Assembly (NCBI GenBank): GCA_963747345.1
Contig: CAVVFA010000008.1
Span: 248,001 to 312,000, forward strand
DNA from: GCA-2746795 sp963747345
GTDB taxonomy: Bacteria; Chloroflexota; Anaerolineae; Promineifilales; Promineifilaceae
Direction: 5' to 3'
DNA: 64,000 nt
Below are positions 47,699 through 56,077 of this stretch, piece by piece (within the stretch, counting starts at the first letter, position 1; each line of letters begins with the position of its first letter). The position numbers were made by a program, and so were the translations under genes. Below the pieces are notes generated by a model that was given only the letters and a program-made list of their open reading frames with translations, did not search any database and was not told where the DNA came from.

Positions 47699-47866
47699 AG
47701 TAGGGGCAATGCAATGGGGTATTACCTTTTCTAAACTCGTCATCTTATCTCCCATTGCCTTGCCCTTGCCCGTTATTAGGATGAACAACACGGGCGAGGC
47801 AATCGGAGATAAGATAATGTACTGTGCAAATGCCTGAACCGATTGCATCGCCCCTACGATAAAATG
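47699..47866. repeat. 168-bp long imperfect palindrome (MITE-like)
   Basis: Outer arms TAGTAGGGGCAATGCAAT and ATTGCATCGCCCCTACG are inverted. Inner arms ATCTTATCTCCCATTGCCTT and its imperfect complement (about 47802-47818: GGCAATCGGAGATAAGAT) continue the stem. The element fills the gap between nuoEF and the HoxU-like gene, and its right end touches the possible start at 47864. It has the form of a non-autonomous mobile element or a large transcript hairpin. Confidence 0.78.
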
Positions 47867-47875
47867 GATTCTTTT

Positions 47876-48576
47876 ATGATCACTTTAACGATATTAACGG
47901 CCGTTCCGTCACCGTTCCCCCAGAAACCACCATTCTTGATGCCGCCAAACAGTTGGGTATCGACATCCCCGTCATCTGCTACCACCCGCATCTGACAGCC
48001 AATGGGCTGTGCCGCATCTGTTCGGTCGATGCGGGCGGGCGTGTGCAGTCGGCGGCGTGCGTGACCGTTTGTGCCGAGGGCATGGTCGTGCAAACCGACA
48101 GCGAAGAGGTACTGCGGGCAAGACGCACCATCCTGGAAATGCTGTCTGCCACCGTGGCTTTAGACGAAGCGCCGGAAATTTTGGCGCTGCTGGCTGAATA
48201 TGGCGCAGACACCACCCGTTTCCCCGATGCTGAGCGCCGCCAGTCTCCCGTTCACGATGACAACCCGTTTTATTTGCGCGATTACAACCAGTGCATTAAC
48301 TGTTGGCGCTGTGTGCAAGTGTGCGCCGAAGATGCCCAGTACACCTTTGCCCTCAACTTCGACGGTCGCGGCTACCACACCACCATCGGCACGTTTATGG
48401 CCGATGGCATGATGGATACCACCTGCGTTTTCTGCGGCCAATGCGTCGGCGCCTGCCCCACGGGGGCGCTCAAACCCAAGCGGCAGGCCCTGCTCGAACA
48501 AGGCATTAACCCCGACGAAATCTTCTTTCAAACTCGGCAGAAACGTAAGAAACAAAAAAAAGAGAGTGGAGATTAG
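47876..48576 (+). CDS. HoxU/NuoG-like iron-sulfur subunit, N-terminal frameshift
   Basis: The product, about 233 residues, matches the N-terminal iron-sulfur part of NuoG, as in HoxU. A [2Fe-2S] ferredoxin domain has 'VICYHPHLTANGLCRICSVD' and 'QSAACVTVCAEGM'. Two [4Fe-4S] motifs follow: 'NQCINCWRCVQVCAEDAQ' and 'TTCVFCGQCVGACPTGAL'. The N-terminus 'MITLT..NGRSVTVPPETT' needs a one-base shift near 47890, so ATG 47876 is a judgement. It has no catalytic molybdopterin domain. With NuoEF it makes a complete NADH-to-ferredoxin electron module, but no hydrogenase or dehydrogenase large subunit follows. Confidence 0.85.
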
Positions 48577-48621
48577 AGATTATGCGTTTTCAATCTCTAA
48601 TCCCCAATCTCTAATCTCCTT
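48567..48621. repeat. Intergenic hairpin of AGATTGG/CCAATCT units
   Basis: GTGGAGATTAGAGATTATGC faces TTTTCAATCTCTAATCCCCA and ATCTCTAATCTCC. Its left arm overlaps the end of the HoxU-like gene ('KESGD' and the stop), so the repeat forms part of the coding end. Confidence 0.72.
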
Positions 48622-48680
48622 TTCCCCTTGCCCAACCATCCCCATAGAGGTACAAACAGGAAAAACTTTACGGAGCAACT

Positions 48681-51677
48681 ATGATTCCTCTGCGCCTTGA
48701 ACTGACAAACTTTCTCTCTTACCGCGAAACGGCCGTTCTCGATTTCACCGGCATCCATTTAGCTTGTATTTCCGGGGCGAATGGGGCGGGCAAATCCACC
48801 ATTCTCGACAGCATCACCTGGGCGCTGTTTGGCAAAGCCCGCAGCAGCAGCGATGATGATTTGGTCAATCGGCGGGCGGTTTTGGAAGATGGCACCGCCG
48901 CCGTGGCCTACACCTTTGCGCTGGAAGACAGCATCTACCGCATCATCCGGCGCAAACAGGCGCGGAAGGCCACTAAACTGGAACTGCAAATTCTCACCAG
49001 CGGCGATGTGGCTGATGGCAAGTGGAAAGCACTCAGCGAAACCAAAGTGCGCGAGACAGAAGAAGCCATCATCACCCTGCTGCACATGAACTACGACACC
49101 TTCATCAACGCCAGCTTCTTGATCCAGGGCAAAGCGGACGAATTCACCACCAAAACCCCCGGCAAGCGCAAGGAAATTTTGGCCGACCTGCTGGGCGTGA
49201 GCCTGTGGGAACAATATCGAGATAGGGCGGCAGAAAAACGGAAAGCGGCAGAAACGGCCGTTATCCTGTTAGATGCCCAGATGGGTGACATTGCCGCCGA
49301 ACTGGACGAAGAAGAGCCGCGCAAAGCCGTTTTAGCCGCCGCCGAAGAAGCCCGAAACCTCATCGCCATCCGGCTGGCTGACAAAGAAAAATTATTGGCC
49401 CAACTGCGCCGCGTGGAAACGGCCGTTCAGCAGCAGCAGGCCATGATCAAAAATTTAGAAAGCAACCTGTCCCGCGCCCAAACCAGTCTGGCTAATTTGC
49501 AGAAAACAGAGGCACAGCGCCTGCAAGAACAGGCCAGTTACCAGGCCGTTTTGGCCGATGCCCCTGCCATCGCCGCCGCTTTTGCCGCCTACGAACAGGC
49601 CGAAGCCGACCTGCGCGACTGGCAGGCCAAAGCCGACCAGTTCAACAAACTCCAGCAGGAAAAACACCGCCACGACCTGACAATTACCCAGGAACACAGC
49701 CGCCTGACCGCCCGTCAACAAGAACTGACGGCGCAAAAAACAAAGCGAGACGCGGCCCAGACCGAACGGGTCAGCGTCAGCCCAAAATTTGGCCGAGGCG
49801 CAGGCACAGCAGGCGCAAAGTGTGGCGCAACTGGCGGTGCTGAGCCAACAGGTGGCCGACTGGCACGAAGCCCGCAGTGAGTTACAGCGGCTGGAAGCGG
49901 AACGGCAAAACTTGCTCAAGGAACAGTCGCGCTGGCAAGCCGAGGCGGCGAAGATAGAAAAACTGGCGGCGGAACAAACGGCCGTTACCAGCAACCACCG
50001 CGACGCCGAAAAAACACTGGCCCAGGTCGAGGCAGACCTGGCGGCTTTAGACACCCAGAACGAGCAGTTCGTCACCGCCCGCGCCGAACTCGACAATCTC
50101 ACCGCCGAACAGCCCCGTCTGCGTGACCAGATGAGCAAACTGCGCGAGCGCATCGACCGGCTGCAAGAACAAGCGGGCGGCGACTGCCCCTTGTGCGGGC
50201 AAGAACTGAGCGAAAACCATCGCCACGCCGTGCTGGCCGACCTGGAAGTGGAAGGTAAAGAGGCGGGCGACCGTTTCCGCGCCAACAAACAGCGTGCCGA
50301 GACCTTGACGGCGCTTCTGCCGGAACTGGAGCAAAAACTCAAGCAAAAACCACGTCTGAGCAAAGAACAGCAAACCCAGCGCGACCGTCTGGCGCGGGCT
50401 GAGGCGCGGCTGGCAGAGATTACGCAGGCGTTGGCCGACTGGGAGCAGGGCGGCAAGCTGGAGCTGGCAAAGATCGAGGCACAGGTGGGCGAAACGGCCG
50501 TTCTCGATGCTCAAAAGCAGAAAGTGGCCGACCTCAGTGCCGCCGCTCCCCAAAAAGAGGCACTGGAAAAAACACAACAGAGCCAACAGCGCACCATCGC
50601 CCACACCGAAGCGCGTCTGGCGGAGATTGATCGCTTGCTGGCTGACTGGGAAACACGCGGGCAGGCTGAATGGACGGCGGTAACGGCGCAACTGGCTGCC
50701 AACGATTACGCCGTTGAAGCGCAAACGGCCGTTGCCAGCCTCAATCAGCAAATAGCTGAACTGGGTTACGCCGCCGCGTCCCACGAGTCGGCCAAACAAG
50801 CGCGCGCCGCTCTGGCCGACGCGCCCCAAAAACAGCAGGCACTCCAGCAAGCGCAAACGGCCGTGCAAACCCTGCAAACCACCCTCACCGATTTAGCCGC
50901 CCAGATCAGCGCCCAAGAACAAACGGTGCACTGATTTGGAGACACAAAAGGAAACGGCCGTTACCCAGTTAGCCGCCCTGCAAACGCGACAATGGCGATT
51001 TACGCGCCGTCGAAAACGAGGTGATGGACTTGCGCGAAGAAGAAATCGCCGCCAATCGCACGATGGGCGCGGCCCAACAGCGGCTCAGCGTGCTGGACGA
51101 TTTGCGCCAGCGCAGTCAACAGCTTCTCGACGACCGCGCCGCCAAAACATTGCACGTGCAGCGCCTCAAATTGTTGGAAAAAGCGTGTGGGCGGGATGGC
51201 GTGCAGGCCCTGCTCATCGAACAAGCCCTGCCTGAAATCGAAGAACGGGCCAACGAACTGCTGGAACGGCTCACCGATGGCGAAATGCGCGTCAGTTTTG
51301 AAACGCAGAAACAGCTCAAAAGCCGCGACGCCGTGGCCGAAACACTCGATATCCGCATCAGTGACAATGCTGGAGAACGGCCGTATGACAACTTCAGCGG
51401 CGGCGAACAGTTCCGCGTCAACTTTGCCGTGCGTCTGGCGCTCTCCCAACTGCTGGCAAAACGGGCGGGGGCACGGCTGCAAACCCTGGTGATTGATGAA
51501 GGCTTCGGCAGTCAGGATCCAAACGGCCGTCAGCGCCTCGTCGAAGCCATCAACACCATCCAGAACGATTTTGCGCGTATCCTGGTCATCACCCACATCG
51601 ACGAACTGCGCGACGCCTTCCCCACGCGCATCGAGGTGGTGAAGACGTTATCGGGGTCGGGGATTGTGGTGGTTTAG
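48681..51677 (+). CDS. sbcC: Nuclease subunit SbcC (Rad50-like), two frameshifts
   Basis: SbcC is the SMC-like ATPase of the SbcCD nuclease that opens hairpins and DNA ends. The N-terminal Walker A is 'GANGAGKSTILDSITWALFG' near residue 33. Long coiled coils flank a zinc hook 'GDCPLCGQELS' near 50190. The C-terminal lobe, after shifts near 49790 and 50935-51020, has signature 'DNFSGGEQFRVNFAVRLALS' and Walker B 'LQTLVIDEGFGSQDPNGRQR'. Joined length is about 998 residues. No sbcD (Mre11) gene is adjacent. About ten palindromes lie in this gene, the densest run apart from the array at 54.8 kb, many in the coiled coil as Glu-Thr-Ala-Val. Confidence 0.9.
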
Positions 51678-51781
51678 GGAAACGGCCGTTTGATTTTCAA
51701 TTATCGGTATAAGGTGTAGAATTAGAGAATACTTGTCACTGAAGTAATGGTTTTGTTAGTTTGATGTAAGGGGAAATATTG

Positions 51782-52722
51782 ATGCATCGAAATCAAAATC
51801 TTTTCTGATAATGAGGTTCGAGATTGAAATATACAGAGCGTAGTGGAATCTGTGTTTGAAGATTTTTCTCGGCGATTATGATGAAGCATGATCCTGATTT
51901 TGGACGGGTCAAACGACATGGTAATTTAGGTGACAGACAATGATGGCTTTATTCGCGACAAGGATTTTATTATCAAGATTACGCACCCGAGGGAACCTGC
52001 TGAAAAGAAGGGCGAAGCGTTGGAGCAAAGCGATAAGAGATTTCAGGGACTTTATGCATTATTGGCAAGACATAAGCCCGATTAAGATGGATTATTTTGT
52101 ACTCAATGATAAATATTCTGGAGTCTATCCAGATTTAGAAAAAGGATTAGCAAATATAAAAAAGACGTATGGTTTGGATGAAGCCGCGCCTTTTTATGCA
52201 TCACATCTTGAGGAGTTATGTTTTTCATTAGAGGATGCCAAACTTTTTAGTATATTGGGATATGTTCCAGACTTCTCTAATATCCCTTTGTTGGAATATT
52301 CTGAGCTGCGAAATGTCATACAATATATACTAAATAACGAGGAGTCGATTGATCTAATAAAGAAGCAGACCCCTCCAGATTTTGAGGGAAAGATTGAGTT
52401 TAATCAATTAAGTAAATATCCAGCAAATTTGTTAACAACAGCAAGTTATCAATTAGGTGTTCTCGATAATTATTTCTCGAAAGGTAATGCTGAAGAAAAA
52501 CAGATGATTGGTGAAATTCTTAAAGATAAGTATATGTCTCTTAGTAATTCAGATTATCCAGAATCCAATAGTTATACAAAATCAGATATCATTTTTGATG
52601 AATTACTGCAATTTATGGCTCCAAATAAGCAGAAAAAAGTTCAGGATGCTTGTTTAGTAGTCATGGCAAAATATTTTGAATCATGTGATATCTTTGAGGA
52701 TCCTGAGGACAACAACTTATAA
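51782..52722 (+). pseudogene. ABC-3C system effector-like protein, N-terminal domain broken by several frameshifts
   Basis: ATG 51782 has a good ribosome site (AAGGGGA, seven bases upstream), but its frame stops at once. The coding content then hops between frames: 'IEIKIFSDNEVRD', 'SVVESVFEDFSRR', 'MMKHDPDFGRVKRHGNLGDR', 'NDGFIRDK' and 'GFYYQDYAPEGT'. From about 51985 one frame is intact to 52722 ('AIRDFRDFMHYWQDISPIKM', 'YFVLNDKYSGVYPDLEKGL'). From memory of the family, 'GD..NDG' plus 'YYQ.YAPE' marks the nuclease-like domain of ABC-three-component effectors, with the C-terminal domain shared among them. AT-rich and palindrome-free, it looks acquired. It could be dead or a badly called consensus. 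Confidence 0.65.
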
Positions 52723-52961
52723 TCTTTCCAGAGAAACATATTAGACTTTCTGAAAGCCTTTTGGGTCTTGGGAGTTTCATTTTAGAAGGATTAGAGAATG
52801 GACCAAAGACTGTAGATCGGATTTGGTTAGATTTCCGAAGGGTAAGGGCCAACGAAATTTACCCTGCCTATCATTCCTTCGAGAATTTTATTCTGGCAAT
52901 TGATTTTTTATATTCTCTAGGATTATTATCATTGGATGATTCGGGGAAGTTACAGAAATGA
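52719..52961 (+). CDS. ABC-3C system middle component (no ATG start)
   Basis: In frame from 52719 the product reads 'IIFPEKHIRLSESLLGLGSF', then 'NGPKTVDRIWLDFRRVR' and 'HSFENFILAIDFLYSLGLLS' up to 52961, about 80 residues. 'KHIRLSESLLGLG' and 'F.NFILAIDFLY.LG' are characteristic of the small winged-helix-like middle components of ABC-3C systems. An in-frame stop at 52704 limits the start. The expected ATGA overlap with the effector stop is ATAA here (52719-52722), so the natural ATG appears as ATA. The first standard alternative (TTG 52761) would remove the conserved N-terminus. Its stop overlaps the DUF2326 ATG (ATGA at 52958-52961). Confidence 0.68.
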   Translation: MIFPEKHIRLSESLLGLGSFILEGLENGPKTVDRIWLDFRRVRANEIYPAYHSFENFILAIDFLYSLGLLSLDDSGKLQK

Positions 52962-54647
52962 AACTGATCAGCCTTACGTGTAACCAACAAAGCTTTAAGC
53001 CGATATATTTTAATCAAAGAGGATTAAGCTTTGTTGTTGGAAAGCAGAAAAATCCAAATGAAATCAACCAACGTAAAACCTATAATGGGGTTGGTAAATC
53101 CTTGTCGATTTATTTGATTCATTTTTGTTTGGGTGCCAGCCCAAATGAATCATTGGAAACTGCGCTACCAGACTGGGAGTTTGAATTAACGTTCTTGATC
53201 AATGATGTTCAATTTATCTCAAAAAGAAATACAAGTAAACAAACAAGAATAATATTAAATGATGAAGAGCTAACAATAAATAATTTCAATTCAAAACTGC
53301 AAGAAATGGTTTTTGAAGTAGATGAACCAGTTAAGGGATTGAAATTTAGGCCATTGATAAGTCGATTCATTCGGCCAGGACGCGAAAGTTACCAGAACTA
53401 TGAAAAGGTTCGATCTTCATCACCTCCTTATGAAAATCTTGTGATAAATGGATTCCTACTAGGCCTGAATGTCAATTTAATTGAGAGAAAGCACGATTTA
53501 AAAGCCAAATTAGACAAAGACATTATTTCAAAAAAGAGATTAAATAAAGAGCCTATCTTTACTGAATACTTTACCCAAGAAAAGAATCCTGAAATTGAAC
53601 TTAGAGATTTAGAGGAAGAAATTGAACGATTAGACAGAGAGATTGGGGATTTTGAAGTTGCAGAAAACTATTATGATGTTGAACGATTAGCAAATGAAAA
53701 AAAACAAGAGCTTCAATCACTAAAAAATAATGCTATTGTTATTGAAAATGCGATTTATAGTATTAATATTAGCCTGGAAGAACGCCCAGATATTTCCTTA
53801 CAAAGAGTAGTGGAATTGTATAATTCAGTTTCCCAAAAGTTGCCCGGAGAAGTTGTTAGGGATCTAAATCAAGTAACTGAATTTCATGAAAGCTTAGTTA
53901 CTAATCGAATTAAGCGTTTGTCATCAGAAAAAGAAAGACTACACACAGAATTACGAGAGCTCAATCGAGAAATTGAAACCGGTTCAAAGGAAGTCGATGA
54001 ATTCATCACATATCTTGGGACTCATGGAGCGCTTGACGAACTCGTACAATTAAGTAGCTATGTAAATGATTTGAAAAGCAAAGCCCAAAAAATTCTAAGA
54101 CTTCAAGGAATTTCAAAACTATTACGAAAATCAAATTCAAATCACAAAAAATGAAATGGGTGTTGAAAATGCCAGAGCTTCTCAATATTTATCAGAAGTC
54201 AAAGACCTATTAGATGGGAATATGGATGCGTTCAGAGCGTATTCTCGTCGCTTTTATACCAAAAAGCCTGGTGGATTAACAGTTCAAAACAACATTGGTG
54301 AAAACAAAATACGTTTTTCTATTAATGCAGAGATCGAAGATGATGATTCTGATGGCATTAATGAGGTGAAGATTTTTTGCTATGACATGACGTTCTTTTC
54401 AAGAAAACATAATCATAATATTGATTTCTTGGTTCATGATAGCCGTCTTTATAGCAATATGGATCCCAGACAAAGAGCTACGCTATTTCAAATTGGGTAT
54501 GAATATACTCGAAATCACGATGCTCAATATATAGCTACAATAAACCAAGACCAAATTGATTCTGTGCGAGAATTGTTAGCTAAAGATGAATTTGACGCGA
54601 TATTTTCTGATAAAAATATCATACTTCGAATTTACGGACGACGATGA
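52958..54647 (+). CDS. DUF2326 ABC-type ATPase of an ABC-3C system, one frameshift
   Basis: The N-terminus 'LSFVVGKQKNPN' followed by 'RKTYNGVGKSLSIYLIHFCL' is an atypical SMC/ABC Walker A (GVGKS, near residue 45) as in DUF2326 proteins. Coiled coils occupy about residues 185-390 ('ELRDLEEEIERLDREIGDFE'). The frame stops at 54154; the next frame reads through the junction as 'ITKNEMGVENARASQYL', then 'IFCYDMTFFSRKHNHNIDFL' and 'HDSRLYSNMDPRQRATLF', the conserved C-terminal ATPase half. The shift is near 54110-54150. Joined length is 563 residues, normal. The gene is AT-rich and lacks the palindrome. Confidence 0.8.
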
Positions 54648-54746
54648 AAGTGGGAAATTATTCAGGAAAACAAGTGAATTTGAAGTATGAACAATAATCA
54701 AATTAAAACGTAAATCGCTCTAATCAAATGTCCATCAAAATGAACG

Positions 54747-54780
54747 TGAAAAGCTCCCACTGTGGTAGCTTTTTTATTGG
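54747..54780 (+). terminator. Terminator of the ABC-3C operon
   Basis: AAAAGCTCCCACTGTGGTAGCTTTTTT: a short stem (AAGCTCCC / GGTAGCTT, one mismatch) followed by a T-run, 100 bases after the DUF2326 stop and just before the palindrome array. Confidence 0.6.
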
Positions 54781-54794
54781 ATGATAACATACGC

Positions 54795-55150
54795 CCACTC
54801 TCCGGCCGTTACTGCCGTTTCCAACGCTTGTTTGCATCACTGCTATTGGAATTATCGGCCGTTATCCGCCCCATACCCCATCGCCGCGCTTTTTGAAAGG
54901 GAACGGCCGTTACCAACTCTTGCCTGCACCACTACTACTGGATTCATAACGGCCGTTGCCACCCCATCCACCCATCACCGCGCTTTTTGAAAGGTAACGG
55001 CCGTTACCAACTCTTGTCTGCATCACTGCTATTGGATTTATAACGGCCGTTTCCACCCCATACCCCATCGCCGCGCTTTTTGAAAGGGAACGGCCGTTAC
55101 CAACTCTTGTCTGCATCACTGCTATTGTGGAATCATAACGGCCGTTACCC
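54795..55150. repeat. Tandem array: about four 93-bp units carrying eight evenly spaced palindromes
   Basis: Units of about 93-94 bp (the first degenerate) share CCAACTCTTGTCTGCATCAC, TGCTATTGGA and CCGCGCTTTTTGAAAGG. Each unit holds two palindromes. Copies start near 54800, 54855 (both degenerate at the left end), 54902, 54947, 54996, 55040, 55089 and 55137, with spacings of about 44-55 bases. The array fills the gap between the ABC-3C operon and the HigBA module. The even spacing suggests an array of protein-binding sites or an amplified intergenic repeat. A minus-strand frame (54910-55155) runs through it but looks like a by-product of the repeat. Confidence 0.85.
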
Positions 55151-55163
55151 ACCATAATTTCTC

Positions 55164-55481
55164 CTAAACGGCTGGCGAAATCATATGCGCCAAATCGCTC
55201 TGTGTCACGCCAAGCGTCAGCAAAGAGCGTACCAACAAATCCAATGAGACGGACGGATCACCTGCTTCAATTTTGGCCACACGGGACTGGCTGGAGTGCA
55301 TTAAATTTGCCAAATCTACCTGCGTGAGATGCTGCTGCTGGCGGCGCTGTCGCAAACTGGCAGCCAACGTTAGTTTCAATTCGATGTAGGCAGATTCTTC
55401 TGGTGTCAATTCCAGGAAGTCATCTACAGAACCAACTGCCCAGCCGTTTTCTTCTAATTTTTGTTGTTTCTCTTTATCCAT
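55164..55481 (-). CDS. HigA-like XRE-family antitoxin
   Basis: The 105-residue protein has an N-terminal linker and an XRE helix-turn-helix at about residues 40-95 ('LRQRRQQQHLTQVDLANLMH', 'SQSRVAKIEAGDPSVSLDLL'). It is encoded just downstream (3 bases) of a HigB/RelE-like toxin on the minus strand, the reversed toxin-first order typical of HigBA pairs. It would neutralise the toxin and repress the operon. The stop lies next to the palindrome array. Confidence 0.87.
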   Translation of the reverse strand: MDKEKQQKLEENGWAVGSVDDFLELTPEESAYIELKLTLAASLRQRRQQQHLTQVDLANLMHSSQSRVAKIEAGDPSVSLDLLVRSLLTLGVTQSDLAHMISPAV

Positions 55482-55484
55482 TGT

Positions 55485-55827
55485 TTAGTTACCCATGACC
55501 CCATCATATTTTTTTAAGCGCTGCTGGCAGGTATCGATAATATGATCTGGCGTCTGATTACTTTTCTTCTGAAAGATTTCTAAAATGATCACGGCATCTT
55601 CATCAATGCGATAAATGATGCGCCATGTGCCTTGCTTATCGTTGATCCTCAATTCATGACAACGATCTGCCAATAGCTGGCATTGGTCTGGAATGTGGCA
55701 TCGAAAGTATTTCACCTCGTTGCAATTGACGTAGTAAAAAGCCAGCTTCTAACCGTGCATTTGTAGAAATTGGTGGCGTTTTGATTTCACCACGTAACCA
55801 CACCAATGGTTTGTCTTGAGGGCTCAT
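55485..55827 (-). CDS. HigB/RelE-like toxin (Gp49 family), one frameshift
   Basis: The start at 55827 gives MSPQDKPLVWLRGEIKTPPI, followed by 'STNARLEAGFLLRQLQRGE' and 'MPHSRPMPAIG', the conserved N-terminal half of Gp49/HigB-type mRNA interferases. A one-base shift near 55670-55690 leads to the remaining part in another frame: 'CHELRINDKQGTWRIIYRID', 'EDAVIILEIFQKKSNQTPD', 'QRLKKYDGVMGN'. The joined length of about 114 residues is right for the family. The antitoxin follows after 3 bases. If the shift is real, the toxin is inactive. Confidence 0.78.
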
Positions 55828-55994
55828 AGGTACATTGTATGTCAAATATGACATATTTTCAAGTTGCCTACGCACAAAAAAGCCAGTTCTATAGACTGGC
55901 TTCTCACTCAATCAGGTTGCCAGGTGCTGCTCAACTCGACTAATCGTTTCATGGATGCGTAGTGTAACCAGTACAAGTCTCCCCAGTGTCACTA

Positions 55995-56060
55995 TTGACA
56001 AAAAAGCCAATTATCGTTATCCTGTAACTAGTTACGGTACTAGTTACGGTATTAGTTACA
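55995..56060 (+). promoter_or_regulatory. Promoter and repeated operator-like sites before the lacI-type gene
   Basis: TTGACA (55995-56000) and TATCCT (56018-56023), 17 bases apart, make a good sigma-70 promoter. Immediately downstream comes the perfect 12-bp palindrome GTAACTAGTTAC (56024-56035) and two more TAGTTAC repeats (near 56041 and 56053), spaced 12 bases. Their place, overlapping the transcription start, suggests autoregulation by the LacI-type protein. Confidence 0.65.
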
Positions 56061-56077
56061 ATCTCTTAAGAGACACT

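Noticed and set aside
49455..50456. Long minus-strand open frame (333 codons) inside sbcC
   Set aside because: It is Ser/Ala/Cys-rich and low in complexity, the antisense of coiled-coil codons, with no start context.
51810..51830. tRNA T-loop-like GGTTCGAGATT
   Set aside because: No acceptor, D-arm or anticodon stem can be paired around it, and it lies in the effector gene.
54795..55150. CRISPR array
   Set aside because: Repeats and 'spacers' are both conserved between units, the units are about 93 bp, and no cas genes are present.
54910..55155. Minus-strand frame with repeated 'VGNGRYLSKSA' peptide through the palindrome array
   Set aside because: The repeat unit (93-94 bp) gives a pseudo-periodic peptide only because one unit length is a multiple of three; no ribosome site, and the pattern is explained by the DNA repeat.
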